Source: Mnemiopsis leidyi
Taxonomy: Eukaryota > Ctenophora > Tentaculata > Lobata > Bolinopsidae
Direction of reading: 5' to 3'
Assembly (NCBI GenBank): GCA_000226015.1
Contig: JH153573.1
Coordinates: 501,055-522,518, forward strand
DNA length: 21,464 nucleotides
A model generated the notes under the pieces. It was not told the origin of the DNA, ran no database searches, and saw only the letters and a program-made list of their open reading frames with translations. Positions 1 through 11,500 of the stretch are shown piece by piece. Position 1 is the first letter of the stretch; every line of letters starts with the position of its first letter. The position numbers and the translations under genes are program-made.

Positions 1-170
1 TTCAAATTTCCTAAATGAACTCAAAAATTTTTCCTTGTGTTTAAAAATTGTTAATCCGAGGACAGCAGCTCATAGCTGTGGTCCGCAATAACAGAATGAA
101 TTATAAGTTAATTGAAAAAGTCAATCATCTGACATTTCAATGGGGGATCCGCCAATGTCAATGTGTACGT

Positions 171-237
171 CTCAAATATGTGTTCGGCTCAAATATGTGC
201 GCGGCTCAAATATGTGTTCGTCTTAAAAATGCTTAGC
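171..237 (+). repeat. 17-bp tandem repeat, about 3.5 copies
   Basis: There are three copies of a ctcaaatatgtgttcgg-type unit at 171-187, 188-204 and 205-221, then a decayed partial copy. The copies differ at one to three bases. The short ORFs crossing this region simply read the repeat. Confidence 0.8.
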
Positions 238-335
238 GCTCGATTCGTGTGTACACCTCATCCACTTCCCGGTACTCCATACGCCATCTCAACGAATTCT
301 GGATCCTATTATCTGACAAGGCACAAAATAGGGCA

Positions 336-448
336 TAACTCAAATTCCGCGGTTTTTCCCAAAATGAAACTTTGTACACACAATCACCAAGGTCTAATAA
401 GTATAACTACCAAAGATCTAAGAGGGAAAAACCGCGGAAATTGAGTTA
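336..448. mobile_element. Short MITE with 23-bp TIRs and TA target duplication
   Basis: The left arm, 338-360, begins actcaaattccgcgg. The right arm, 424-446, is its reverse complement with one mismatch in 23. Both arms are flanked by TA (336-337 and 447-448), as expected for Tc1/mariner-type insertion. The element is only 109 bp, has no coding capacity and must depend on a transposase supplied elsewhere. Confidence 0.75.
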
Positions 449-599
449 CATGCAGAAACGTCAGCTCCAAAAACACGTCTCGTCAACGCGATCGGAGTAT
501 AATCAATTGTTGTCCAATGCTCAACATATTTACATCAGCTTGTTCAGTAAACGATTATCTAGCAAATGGCTGTTCAACTTAGTTGTTTGCACAAACACA

Positions 600-960
600 A
601 AAGGAACAATGAATGATCGAAGTGGAGAGGGAATTCGTGATTTTTCGAAATTTCGCGTGCAACTGCGCGCAAGATTTCAATTAAAATCGCCATTCCCGCG
701 AGCGTGTCCACTGTGAGCCGCGCTCGTGGCCAACATAGACCGGCCAGCTGTTACCTGGGGACCTCAGGCTAATTGTTGCTTTGCAACGGAGGGAAACGTA
801 GAGAGAGCCGCGCAACGCCCGGTAACTCACGCTGCGCGTGCGCTATCGGGACCGGACTTAACGCACATAGATGAGTTTTTGGTTTTTAATTTGCAGTCTG
901 CATTGTCGAGATGTTACCCGACCTGCGTGCGGCTCGCAGCATTGCTGCTCTCCTGGCGTT
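600..960 (+). promoter_or_regulatory. CpG-rich promoter-like stretch
   Basis: This 360-bp stretch is much richer in G+C and CpG than its surroundings (for example cgcgtgcaactgcgcgc near 655, and gctgcgcgtgcgc near 831). It has no clear TATA box and no convincing ORF. It is the best candidate in the window for the promoter or 5' UTR exon of the SFT2D gene 1.5 kb downstream. That link is inference. Confidence 0.35.
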
Positions 961-973
961 TCGTTAAAAAGTA

Positions 974-1521
974 AAACGGATATTATCTCGTTTGTCGCGG
1001 TGATACCCGACTCACGCAGCTATATCTGAACAAGATACGTTTGACGGATATAATCTCGTCAACATCTCGTTAATTAATATCTGAATAAGAATTTGTACAT
1101 GAAAATTCTGATCAAAATTTTAAAAAGAAATAAAAAGTTCAAAGTTTTCAAAAATTCTATAAATTCTAAAAATTTTTGATTGCATCATCATAAGCAAAAC
1201 CCCCTCCCCTCGTCATAAATCGTCATCAATTGAAAATCCCTTTCCCCTCTAGGTTGACAAGATTATATCTGTGTACCATTCTAACGATACCGTTCTAACG
1301 ATACCGTTCGTTCTCGGTCAGTGCAGCTTTGAGCTGTGAGAGTCGGGTATTGCCGCGACAATTTTTAGCTTAGCTTATTGACTTACAACTTCATCCTTAG
1401 TTAAAGGAATTTTAACTGCATCATTTTGAGTAAGTGAGACTTACTCCAAGGGGTCGTTCACATATGACGTCATCACCTAGAGGCTAGTTGTTAGAACGGT
1501 AGACGGATATAATCTCGTCAA
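974..1521. repeat. Composite inverted-repeat cluster (MITE-like)
   Basis: A 32-bp arm at 1490-1521 is inverted at 1254-1285 with 28 of 32 matches. Its core gacggatataatctcgtcaa recurs at 1043-1062 and, diverged, near 976. A second 21-bp pair, 993-1013 and 1340-1360 (tgtcgcggtgatacccgactc type), is inverted with 19 of 21 matches. Between them lies a 14-bp tandem (accgttctaacgat type) near 1275-1315. No transposase ORF or clear target duplication was found. The tgtcgcgg core is shared with the element at 11166-11591. Confidence 0.6.
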
Positions 1522-2504
1522 GCTAAAGAACAATCATTCCTTAGCTTATTCCTGCAGTTGGTTAGAATTTGAGATTACCTAACTTACCACATTCCACAAA
1601 TTATGAAAATACTTTTTTCGCTCTCGATCTCAATCAAATCACGTATAAAGGTTGAGTTACAACCAAAGCAAAACCCAAAACATAATTGATTTAAATAAAA
1701 ATTTGTTTTTCCATTGTCCTGATTGATTTTTTATTGGAGTAGTAGTGGTAAAAATCTTTAAAAGTACGAAATTTCTCTTTACAAGAGCATCATAGGTACT
1801 TTATAGATATCAGAACACGAAAAAAGGATAAGAAAGTGGATCTTTTAACTTTTTCCATTCGATTCTATCTAAGGCCAAATATTTAAGGTCTTCAAAGTCA
1901 GTAATATTCATAAATATTCCTATAAAAATGGTCTATAGATTCACCTAACCAGGTACTTACGCACGCGTTGCATGTGGCTGCTACGCCTCTGGTGGCACCA
2001 CTTTGCTTAATGCTCATGAAATTAGAAATCAAGTAATAATCATGCGTCTTGTAAACTGCTAAAATATTTATGTTCCGCTCGCTCTCCTAACTACATTAGA
2101 TTTCCTATTGAGAACTCATTCCATTTCTCCTTATTATGGAAGGACATAAAATCTTTTCTAACTAAACCCTTGATTATTGAAAGATCCCAAATTTCTGGAA
2201 TTCCCCCAGTACTGACAAGTGACAAATTCTTTCTTACAGCTTTCTGAGTTTAAAGCTTTATTTGTATCAACACTTGATAAGTTCTTTATGTTAATAACAG
2301 GTAGACAGTCCCAAAAATTTCTTAAATACTATCCCATCATTGTAGGATAGTGTGATTGTAAACCTTCAAATCCTATAATAGAACATTTCTCGATAACTAT
2401 TGATTGATTGATCGATTACATCATCCATTATTTATTTCATCTTTTTATTTAATCCATATTTTATCTTTGATTTTTGATGATCGCTTACGAAAATAATTTC
2501 AAAG
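1522..2504. other. AT-rich stretch with no confident gene
   Basis: I see no convincing + strand exon here. On the minus strand a 62-codon open frame runs from 2086 to 1898. It contains an ATG at 2017 and a GTAAGT donor-like site after the Cys of NAC. It is discussed in the findings. A 7-bp hairpin (actatcc...ggatagt) lies near 2327-2353. Confidence 0.3.
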
Positions 2505-2564
2505 ATGGAGTCGATTAGAACTGCATTTAGTTCCGGACCCGAAGAGGACTCCCTTCTTGGTTCG
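2505..2564 (+). CDS. SFT2D alternative start exon A
   Basis: This exon encodes 20 residues beginning MESIRTAFSS and ending in EEDSLLGS. The donor is TCG|GTGAGG, which leaves phase 0 and joins in frame to the exon at 7548. The N-terminus follows the SFT2D pattern of a short Met-acidic-basic start, a Ser/Gly-rich stretch and a Leu-rich end. The ATG directly follows AAAG, so this may be an internal exon with a 5' UTR exon upstream, or it may have its own start site. It is clearly homologous to the exon at 5659, with the order MES-hydrophobic-R-x-AF and then acidic-SLL. Which of the two is used cannot be read from the sequence. Confidence 0.75.
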
Positions 2565-5500
2565 GTGAGGCACTGTCTACGATTTTTAAAGCAGTTCTTG
2601 ATTTTGTTTTTGTGTCTGATCCTTATGTTACATCAGTATAGCTTGGGAAGATACTCCTCTAATTATAAACATCTTACCACTTATGATATGTGGTCATATT
2701 AACCTGTCAAGTGTAATGGGATAAGTTTGGACCCAGCAAATCACACTCAGAGTATGAGCAAGTAGAACTGGAAAGATAACATGTAGATATATTTGTCTGT
2801 CCACATTCAAATGTCTAGTCCTTGACACCTGTCTTACCTCTTGTGAGTACCAGTTTTTAACTAAAATTTATCTAGCTGTCGATGGAGAGAACGGCAAACA
2901 GATAAGCAAGGATGGAAGAGGGAGAAAAGTGGAGCCAAGAGGGGAGGGAGAGGAGATGTGGGTTAGGAAAGAGGGAGGGTGTTTAAGGGGGAAGGAAAAG
3001 AGATGAGGATGAAGAGGGAAGGAAGAGAAGGCTGGTAGGTAGGGGAGGGAAGCCGAAGAAGGGTGAGAAGGAAGTGAAGGAGGGAGAGTGTAGGGGAAGA
3101 TAGACAAAAAATATAGAAGGAGGTTCAAGGTTGTTGAGTGAACTGAAGAGAGAGATAGGAGAAGAGAGCTAGAGGAGAAATAAAAAATGAGGGGAGCGGG
3201 ATTAACTGGCCAGAGGACAGTTCACTTCTAGTTATTCCAAGGTGGCCAAAGCAATTTGTTAATTGTTTTTTATCATGAAAGAGTTTCATCCAGATCCCCA
3301 CTTCAATTTGATTTTCACCAAATAACCAAAAGCAACCTTTTCAGTGGAAACATTGAGAACACTGTTAATGTCCTAGATTGCTGGCCATCCTGGGATCAAA
3401 ACGTGACTTGGCCCCTGAATCATAAGATATATGTAATTCTTGCACTTTGTCAAGTATTTCATATCTAGTATTTCGTCTTCCAAGCGAGTGTGGAGTCTGG
3501 AGACACTTGTGCCGCCAAATGAGCTGAGGCCTGTGGCAGGTGGCTGCAGGCCCTGGAACAATTTTTCAATAAATAGCACAACTTGAGCCACAACTGTAGC
3601 CAAGAACAGTGAATTTATCTACCATATATAGGTAAGGCTTAAATAGTTTTGTCATTGAAATACAATATTTTCAGTTGTAATTTCCAAAACATCTCTGGCA
3701 TTAAAGTTATAGAATAAATAAATAATGAATAATGATTAATGATGCCAGCATCATCTCACTTAATCTCACAAAATATCATACAAATTACAAAATTTTAAAA
3801 AAATTAGCCAAATATCTAATTAATGTTAATAAATTTATTTTTAGCTACAAAAATATAATCTTTAAGAAAGCTATTGTGCTTCCTCTTGTTCTCTAAATAA
3901 TTAACACATTCTAATCGATTTAAAACTTCAAAGTTGGCTATCATTTTTGACCCTCTTTTGAACCTAATCCATAGTTAAGACTTAATTAGTTTTCTCATTG
4001 AAATAGGCAATGATTTTAAAGATGCACATTATTTACAGACATAAGTTTTTGAACCTTGACAGGTGCTAATGGAATAGAATACTAATAGCAAACCCTACAT
4101 GTTGACCTTGATTAGAAAATACCATCCAATAAAGTGTAATACTAGGGCGGTAGCAGTTTAATTTACTTTGTATTCTTCAAGTCAAGTACTTAGTAGTTAG
4201 GTATTCTTCCTGAACAGACTTTTACAATTTTTCTTTAGCCCAAATCCCAGCAGGGCAGCTGTACTCAAATGATGTGGCTTCACACCTTGGTTTTGAGTTA
4301 TAATAAACAGTGTGGCTTCATTAAATATTGGCAGGAGCCTCTCCTTGAATGGTTTTCTATGAAGCTTTTTCAGAACTATAATGCTTTTCACTGCATCCTA
4401 GGCTTATCACTCTTCAAGTGGTAGTTTTTGCATCATAAGTTTCCGCCCAACTCAAATTTTAATAAAAGAGCTCCAATACTTCCGACCTGAAAAGTATTTG
4501 TTCAAATCATAAAATAATATTTTGCTAAATTAAGGCTGCTTATCGTAGGAAAGTGGTTCTAGAAAAAAGGGTGTCAAATCTAATTGTTAGTTGTTCTGTA
4601 TCTCAATGGATATCGAATGGAGTGATTTTAAATAATAAAAAAAGTAAAAAATAAACTGTTACAACTTCCGAAATATTCCGTGCACGGACATCTTAAGGAG
4701 CTGGTGAGCACCAAGCAGAATTCATTATCACCTGATATGCATGCTCCTACTCATTCTGAAAGGACTAGACATTATACAGAAGTGGGATTTGTGTCACTGA
4801 TATCCTCCGAGATTAAATTCCAGGATATATCCTGTACCAATCACAGCTTGGTGGCCTGGACTGCCTGCTTTGGACGGGGTTTGAACACCTGGTCGTCGGT
4901 GTGGGATGCAAGTGCTAGTACCACTACACCACCCGGCAGACAACGATAATTCATTTAAATTACCATTTTTGGCTGTAATTTGGTCTGGCTCGAATTTTGA
5001 CGTGATAAAATCAATTAAGTGTGCATGAATTAGTAAGGTCAATTTTCTTAATTCTCAAAGTTGTGGATGTAAGAGAAGTCTTGTTTGATGCTTCTTTTTA
5101 TTTCCTTTTTGTTAAACACCAGCTATTTTATAATGATTAAATATTTATGCAAAAATAATTTTGGCCGAATGTATAGGAATTTAACAACTCAGCACCCTTT
5201 AGAGAAATCTGATTAATACTTGCTAATTTACCGTAAGTGCTCCTGCCTCCTATCCTATCCACAGGGCAGCATTTTGCCAAATAATGAGGGTACCAGAATT
5301 GCCTTTTTACCACGGATTGTTGATGTTTGTTGGATCGTTTTCATTTCCTTGAATGTAATACTATCTGATTCCTTTTCTATCAAAAGAATAATTAAGAGAC
5401 CCAATTATGTGAACTTTTATGTTAAGGTTCGGCAATTTGCATTGTACCTAGTTAGAGTCGTTACAATGTTAGGGTTACATCTGCATCAGTGATTATAAAA

Positions 5501-8500
5501 TTCGCACTGATTTCCTCTTAATTCTGAACAGAATAATCAGAGTGTGACTGCATAGTAAATCTGAGGTCAATGCAATAAGTCAATGAATTAAAATATTTGT
5601 AAATTGTATTGTTTTTGTGATTGTATTCAATGTGTCACAATTCTTTACATATTTTAGGATGGAATCTGTTAGAGCTGCCTTCAGGGGTTCAGGCAACGAT
5701 GATGAGTCTCTGTTGGATGGGGTGGGTTAGGCTATGAAATACTACTGCATATGCAAGTTGTGATAATATATTTCTGCCAATTTTATGCACCGAAGTAATG
5801 AGTTGAAACTAATCATACAACAAGTTATATATAACAGTTATTGCATATTTAAGTGAAGCGCTAATTCATTAATGTGAATTGTTCCTGTTTTGTATATAAG
5901 AAACAATTGCTACTTGGACTTGGATTTCAAAAACAATCAAATGTTTGGACTTGGATCTTACTGTATGAGTCCTATTATTGAATGCTTTCTATAAAGCCAA
6001 CCTTGCCAGGGCAGTAAAACTTTGGCAAAATAAAGAGGAATTGCACACTCTTTTAACAATTTTTAGTTAACAAGATAAAACTAATTTTACTCACTTAGTA
6101 GGATGGGAATGCTAGATATTTTAATTGGCCAGCAGGGGGATGATGCAAGTACTTTGTGTTTGATTGTTTACTGTTTCATTGTTTTGAAATCAAGCCAAAA
6201 ATGTGTTAAACTTTAATGATAATTTTTATGTCTTACTCAAAATCGAAGAAAATGAGTAGCCATAATTTCTGTTATCATTTATCATGAATTCATGTCACTT
6301 TCGTAACAATATCATAGGTTTAAATAATCCCAAGATTGCAGCTGCAACATATTTTGCTGATAGTTTCTTGTGATTACTGAAAAAAGGTTATATATATATG
6401 TATATGAAATATGTACATATATGAAATATACATATATATGTATATGAAAATAAATGTTATATATAAAGAAAAGTGTTATATGATCATTACAATATATTTA
6501 TATTGCAATTCAGATTGTTAGAATTGCACTTTCATTAACCTGGAACATGTGAATAATAATTAGAGAAGAAGCTTGCAACTTAAGACGTATACCTAAACTG
6601 CCTGATAAGGATTTTTCAATGATTGCATGATAATTGATAATTGAAATTAAGTTAACAGCTATATCCTTATTTACTACCTGACAAAATTTTGTCTTATTTA
6701 AAACCCTCCACGTTATTTTAAAGCCATAACAGTGCTGAGCCAAAATAAAACTAGCCAGTAAAAGATTGATCTATATCATAGCAGAGCGATAATTGTTGTT
6801 GGAATTTGTAATAGAATTTTTGAATTAATTCTTTAGATGTAACTATAGTCCCTACAATTATGACTGCTGAATGAGTTTGCAGATGTGCATATTTGTTTGT
6901 TTTGGAGAGCGTGTCGAGATGTTGGCTACTGAAAACGTATTTGTTGTTCCTGAACACTGATTGGTTAATCTCAGAACTTATAATCTCCTCAAATAAACAA
7001 GTGTGCAAACTCCTCCGCAAACTCACCCACCAGATATTATTTTGCTCATAACATTCGTAACTTTACAGCTGTTTGTTTGATAAGAGCTTTGTCAATGTCA
7101 TGTATTCCAGTTTAGTTTTCAGTGGTAATCCTGTATTCTATTAAGTCCACATTGCATGATATGATGTTACGCGAATTAAGGTGCATGCTTCTACTTTATT
7201 TTATTCTCCGTTTCTTATCCATGTATGTTAGCTGTGGTCTGGCTTGAACCAGGTTGGATATACTGATCATTGAAAAATCGTTTTCGATAACATTTACCAA
7301 AACTTTGTATTACATATCTAATCACGATTCACGGGTGTTATTTCCCGAAATGTTTCAAGACATTTTTAATGTTTTCAGTTTTTAAGTTTTGATAACTGAA
7401 TGCATTTATACGTGGCTGAGCTGAAATCATGTTATGTTGGCTGATCATGCAAACTATGGACTATGATAAAGCCCAAAAACAATAAGTGATACAACTTCTA
7501 ATTCGTATTAATTCTAAACAAAACAGTCACCATAGATCAATCTTCAGGTCGACAACTACTGCAATCTAAGTTGGGAGAACAGATTGTATGCATTCGGAGC
7601 ATGTTTTGTTATAGGCATCTTCCTGTCTATTTTTGTAAGTTTGTAAACAGTTAAGTTATTATTAGCTCATCTACCACTTTATATATCAAGACCAAGCAAC
7701 TTACAATATCTGTTGATCAATGATCAATCAGTTGCTTTGAATCGAATATTTCAATTTTGTCACGATCTTATATTCTCTTTCATTGAAATTCTAATCCTTG
7801 ACCCACTAGAGTATTCCCATGATCAATCAAAGCATCAACCAATCATTTGTTATTAGGGTTCGATCGAGATATTCTTTCAAAAGTACACAGCGTTCGCTCT
7901 TCTGTACTCCCTTGGAACTATAGTAGCTCTTGCTGGGTAAGGCAGAAACTTGGTGGCAATATCTTCTTTAATATAATTATCATTTTATTGCTAATAAGCA
8001 ACATGTCTGGTAACCGATCGATTTTTACCCGGCTCCAATACAGGTCTATACATGCGCTTGTAGATCAGTCCAACAAACTTCACTAAATGCAATAACTGTA
8101 ATACAGAATTATCATCGCAGAACGTGTTTTCTTCGGGGGCCGATGTCACAGATAAAGAAGATGTTTGATAAGGATAGACTGGTAGCAACCATTGTCCTAA
8201 TCGCAGCAATTATCCTCACGATTGTGTGCGGCACGGTGGTGAGTTTGAAGTTTGAACCCACATAAATGTTTACCTAGATGTCCTTAAACTCCAGCGAAAA
8301 CTCATTTAACTATCAAACATTCACTCTGAAATGATTTAAGAGCAAATATCGACACTAGTGTTCGTATTCCATTTTGAATAACCTCTTTTTCAGATAAAAG
8401 TTCCAATTTTAGCTATCATCTGCTGTATAGTTCAATTCCTGGCTTTCACGTGGTAAGTAACTTACCAATTCAAAAAATCTTTCCTCTGGTGTAAATTGCA

Positions 8501-11500
8501 AGAAATAAGATAAATAGGGAACACTGCATAATGAAATCCTTGAAAAACAGTTAACGAGAATACTGGGAAAACAATACAATTAACGTCCACACGGGATAAT
8601 TGTTCGAGAACTCTGGAGGTCATTAGATTTTTCACTTCATTACCGTTTTGCAATTCCTGTATATATCCTAGGTGCTGTGTTCTTACCTACTTACCTATGT
8701 CCTTTTTTCTAAATGCTATTGAGCTGGTAGTTGTTTTTGGTACATTTTTTTCTCGCTTCTACATTTACCTACAGGTTTTTCCTGTGCTAGAGCGGTAGCT
8801 TTACCGCTAAAACCCACAATTCATTGTTTGTTACCCTACAAATTAACATACATATTACCTAGCGATTTCATTACTTATTTTTACGTCGTCACTTGTAGGC
8901 ATACTTACAGTTTAACATTGTTTGTAACGATCGTCACATGGGACGAATTAGAACGTATTTTGTTTCCGTGTTTATTACTTCTCAAATGACATCCGAACAA
9001 AAGAAGCAGTACTAACAGGATAAATTCACGTTATCTGTCAAAATGAATAGAGTATAGAATGTAACAGATACTTTGCCCCCGTTTAAGAGACCTATGTTAC
9101 ATATGAGGCATATACAGCCCTGTAAGTAAACAGTAGAGTTGTACATCATTGACATGGTGACAGGATAATTTAAAGGGTTGGCACATGATGCTCTTGGAGG
9201 CTCAATTGTGGTCTCTTGCACGTATTATTCGGCCATATTACCTCCCTATTGAGCTATTGATGCGTTCGTAGTGCTATTTCATATCAATTTAAAATCAAAA
9301 TGTTTCAGAGCTTTATTAAGGATCATCCCATGCTTTCCTTTTTCCATTCCTCGACTAGGGTGAAGATTTTGTTTGCTGTTTTGCTCCTATCTTTAGTTCT
9401 GCTGTCCATCAAAAACCTGGATGTCATATTTCCTCCTATAACAGCAACTAAGATTAGAACAACAATAAATTCAGACAAAATTGTGTTCAATACGTTTGAG
9501 GAATTGCAGCAAAACAAGTCAACTGATGAGCTTCTATTTCCTCGGTCAAACAAAAAAGAAAGCTTCTTTGTCGTTTTCGTTATTCCCACTCTTCCAAAAA
9601 AGACAGAAATTAGAGACCAAATCAGGAAAACGTGGGCAAACGTTCAAAGCTGGTCTTTGTTAAAAGAAGAAGAGGAGGCTAAGAAGAAGATCAGAGTCAT
9701 GTTTGTGTGCGGGAGTTTATCATCTAAGGATTATTCTGCTGAATTTAAAGACGAAGTTTCTAAAAATGACGACATCTTCGTTGTCAAAAACATAACCGAG
9801 GGAAGGAACTCACTTCGGTATAAAGTGATGTGGGGAATGAGATATTCACATCAGCATTACAACTTTCGATATCTTGTCAAAACAGATGATGATGTTATCA
9901 TCAACCTCCCAAAGTTGATATTAGATCTATCAAAGTTTACCAGAGGGTACTATTATTTAGGTCGATGTGCAAACAATGTCGGAAAACCGCCACAACGCTG
10001 GCACTACTGTTCAGGTGGAGGTTATGTTCTGTCACGTGACCTCATAACGGAAGTAGTTAATCTTCCTGAGAGGGTCCATCAGCCTATAATGCGACCTGAG
10101 GATGTGTTCACTGGGTGGTTGGTATGGAATGTTAACAACAACACTGAACATTCTGTTAGACCTCGTTCTAATGGGGCACTTCGTCTGGCTCCCTATAAGT
10201 GTGGGCTGTTGAATAAGTGGTTTTATCATGGGTACAAAAAAGTAGATCCAGAAAAGAGGTTTGAAGTGTTCCGGAAATATTTTATGAAAAATACTCCATT
10301 AAACTGCTCAGAAGTGTGAGATTTGATTAAACTCAATAATCCATTCATTCGATAGTATATTTATTAGAGAAAGGAAATGTTAGTGGACAATTTTTTTAAT
10401 TGAAGAATGTTGTAAAAATTAAGAAATAGCTTTATCCATTCCACACTCGGCCGTTTACCCTTTCTTTTGCCCATTTTTTCCATTGCATCTCTAATACTTT
10501 TTTGCCGAAGGCAAAAAAAGTAAAGTAGATGGTTTATTGTGGTCGGATTTTGGGGTGGGGTGGGTAGGTAGGTAGATGGCGGTGTCCGGTGTCCGGTGTC
10601 CCACCTGCTCCTACGTAAAGTAATTTAAATTACGTAACAGATGAAATAAATGATGCGCCGCGCATTACACTGACTGCTGACTGAAATTACTTCCTACGTG
10701 CACCAAATCTTGGTATTTAAAGGTGAATACTNNNNNNNNNNNTTTTGTGCGCGCGTTTGTTGAAGTTGCAGAAACATCGGGTTTCTTGAAAAATACCGCG
10801 CGTTTTTTGAAAAACGCCGTGTTAACTCGGCAAAAGCGCGGCGTTTTTGATAAAAACGCCGGCGTTAACACCGGCGTTTTTTGAAAAACGCCGCGTTTTT
10901 TTCTAGCCGGGTGAGACCAAACAAAGCGGGCGCAATTCTTGTTATAATTGGGATTTTAGTTTTGCAAATTGTTGCTCGGCTCTTGGAGCCTTAACAACAT
11001 CAACTTCTGAATTCCATGTAATTTGGATATTCCCTGTTTAAAGCATGTTGATCTACATCTAACTTACGTCCATAAAAAAGTTAGATTTCGTTCATTTGGG
11101 TAAATCAACGTCGTGGGTAGTCCACCACAACGCTGGCATTATTCAGACGTGGTATGTCTCGTCCCGATTCACGGACTGTACCGCGACACGGACTGTACCG
11201 CGACAGGTTTTGAGCGACAATAATTAGGCTTGTCGCGGTTCAGTCCCTGTTGCGGTAGTGTCTGTTGAGCGGACTGTACCGCGACAAATTTTTCCTAAAT
11301 CAATTCTAATTAGATTTAAAGTCAGCAGCATTAATTTCACTGCTGATTGGTACTTGTATTTACTAAAGGTAATTGAATGGTTGATTTCTGCGATATATTG
11401 ATTCACTGAGTAAGGGAGCTTTTCTTGTGACTCACTGTTCCGCGACAATGTAAATTAGATTGTCGCGGTTTAGTCCGTGTCGCGGTAGTGTCTGTTGAGC

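Larger units (their letters stand above)
2565..5657 (+). other. SFT2D first intron (between start exons A and B)
   Basis: This is non-coding sequence between the two alternative start exons. It holds the purine-rich tract, a locally GC-richer patch around 3475-3600 with no recognised identity, and the antisense SINE near 4790-4938. The ORFs in it are compositionally unremarkable or read through repeats. Confidence 0.6.

Noticed and set aside
2868..3128. 86-codon reverse-strand ORF
   Set aside because: It reads the purine-rich tract in antisense and is Ser/Pro/Leu low complexity, with no domain.
3373..3603. 76-codon reverse-strand ORF in a GC-richer patch
   Set aside because: It contains FIEKLFQGLQPPATG and RLEDEIL, but has no splice support and no family I recognise; possibly an old repeat fragment.
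4680..5042. ORFs on both strands across the SINE
   Set aside because: Both read the tRNA-derived head and its flank; no conserved protein features.
8649..8810. Nearer candidate last exons for SFT2D (after the AGs at 8670 and 8773)
   Set aside because: One gives a CVLTYLP-like stretch without the ARNAV segment, the other stops after a few codons. The exon at 15550 matches the family C-terminus fully and in phase.
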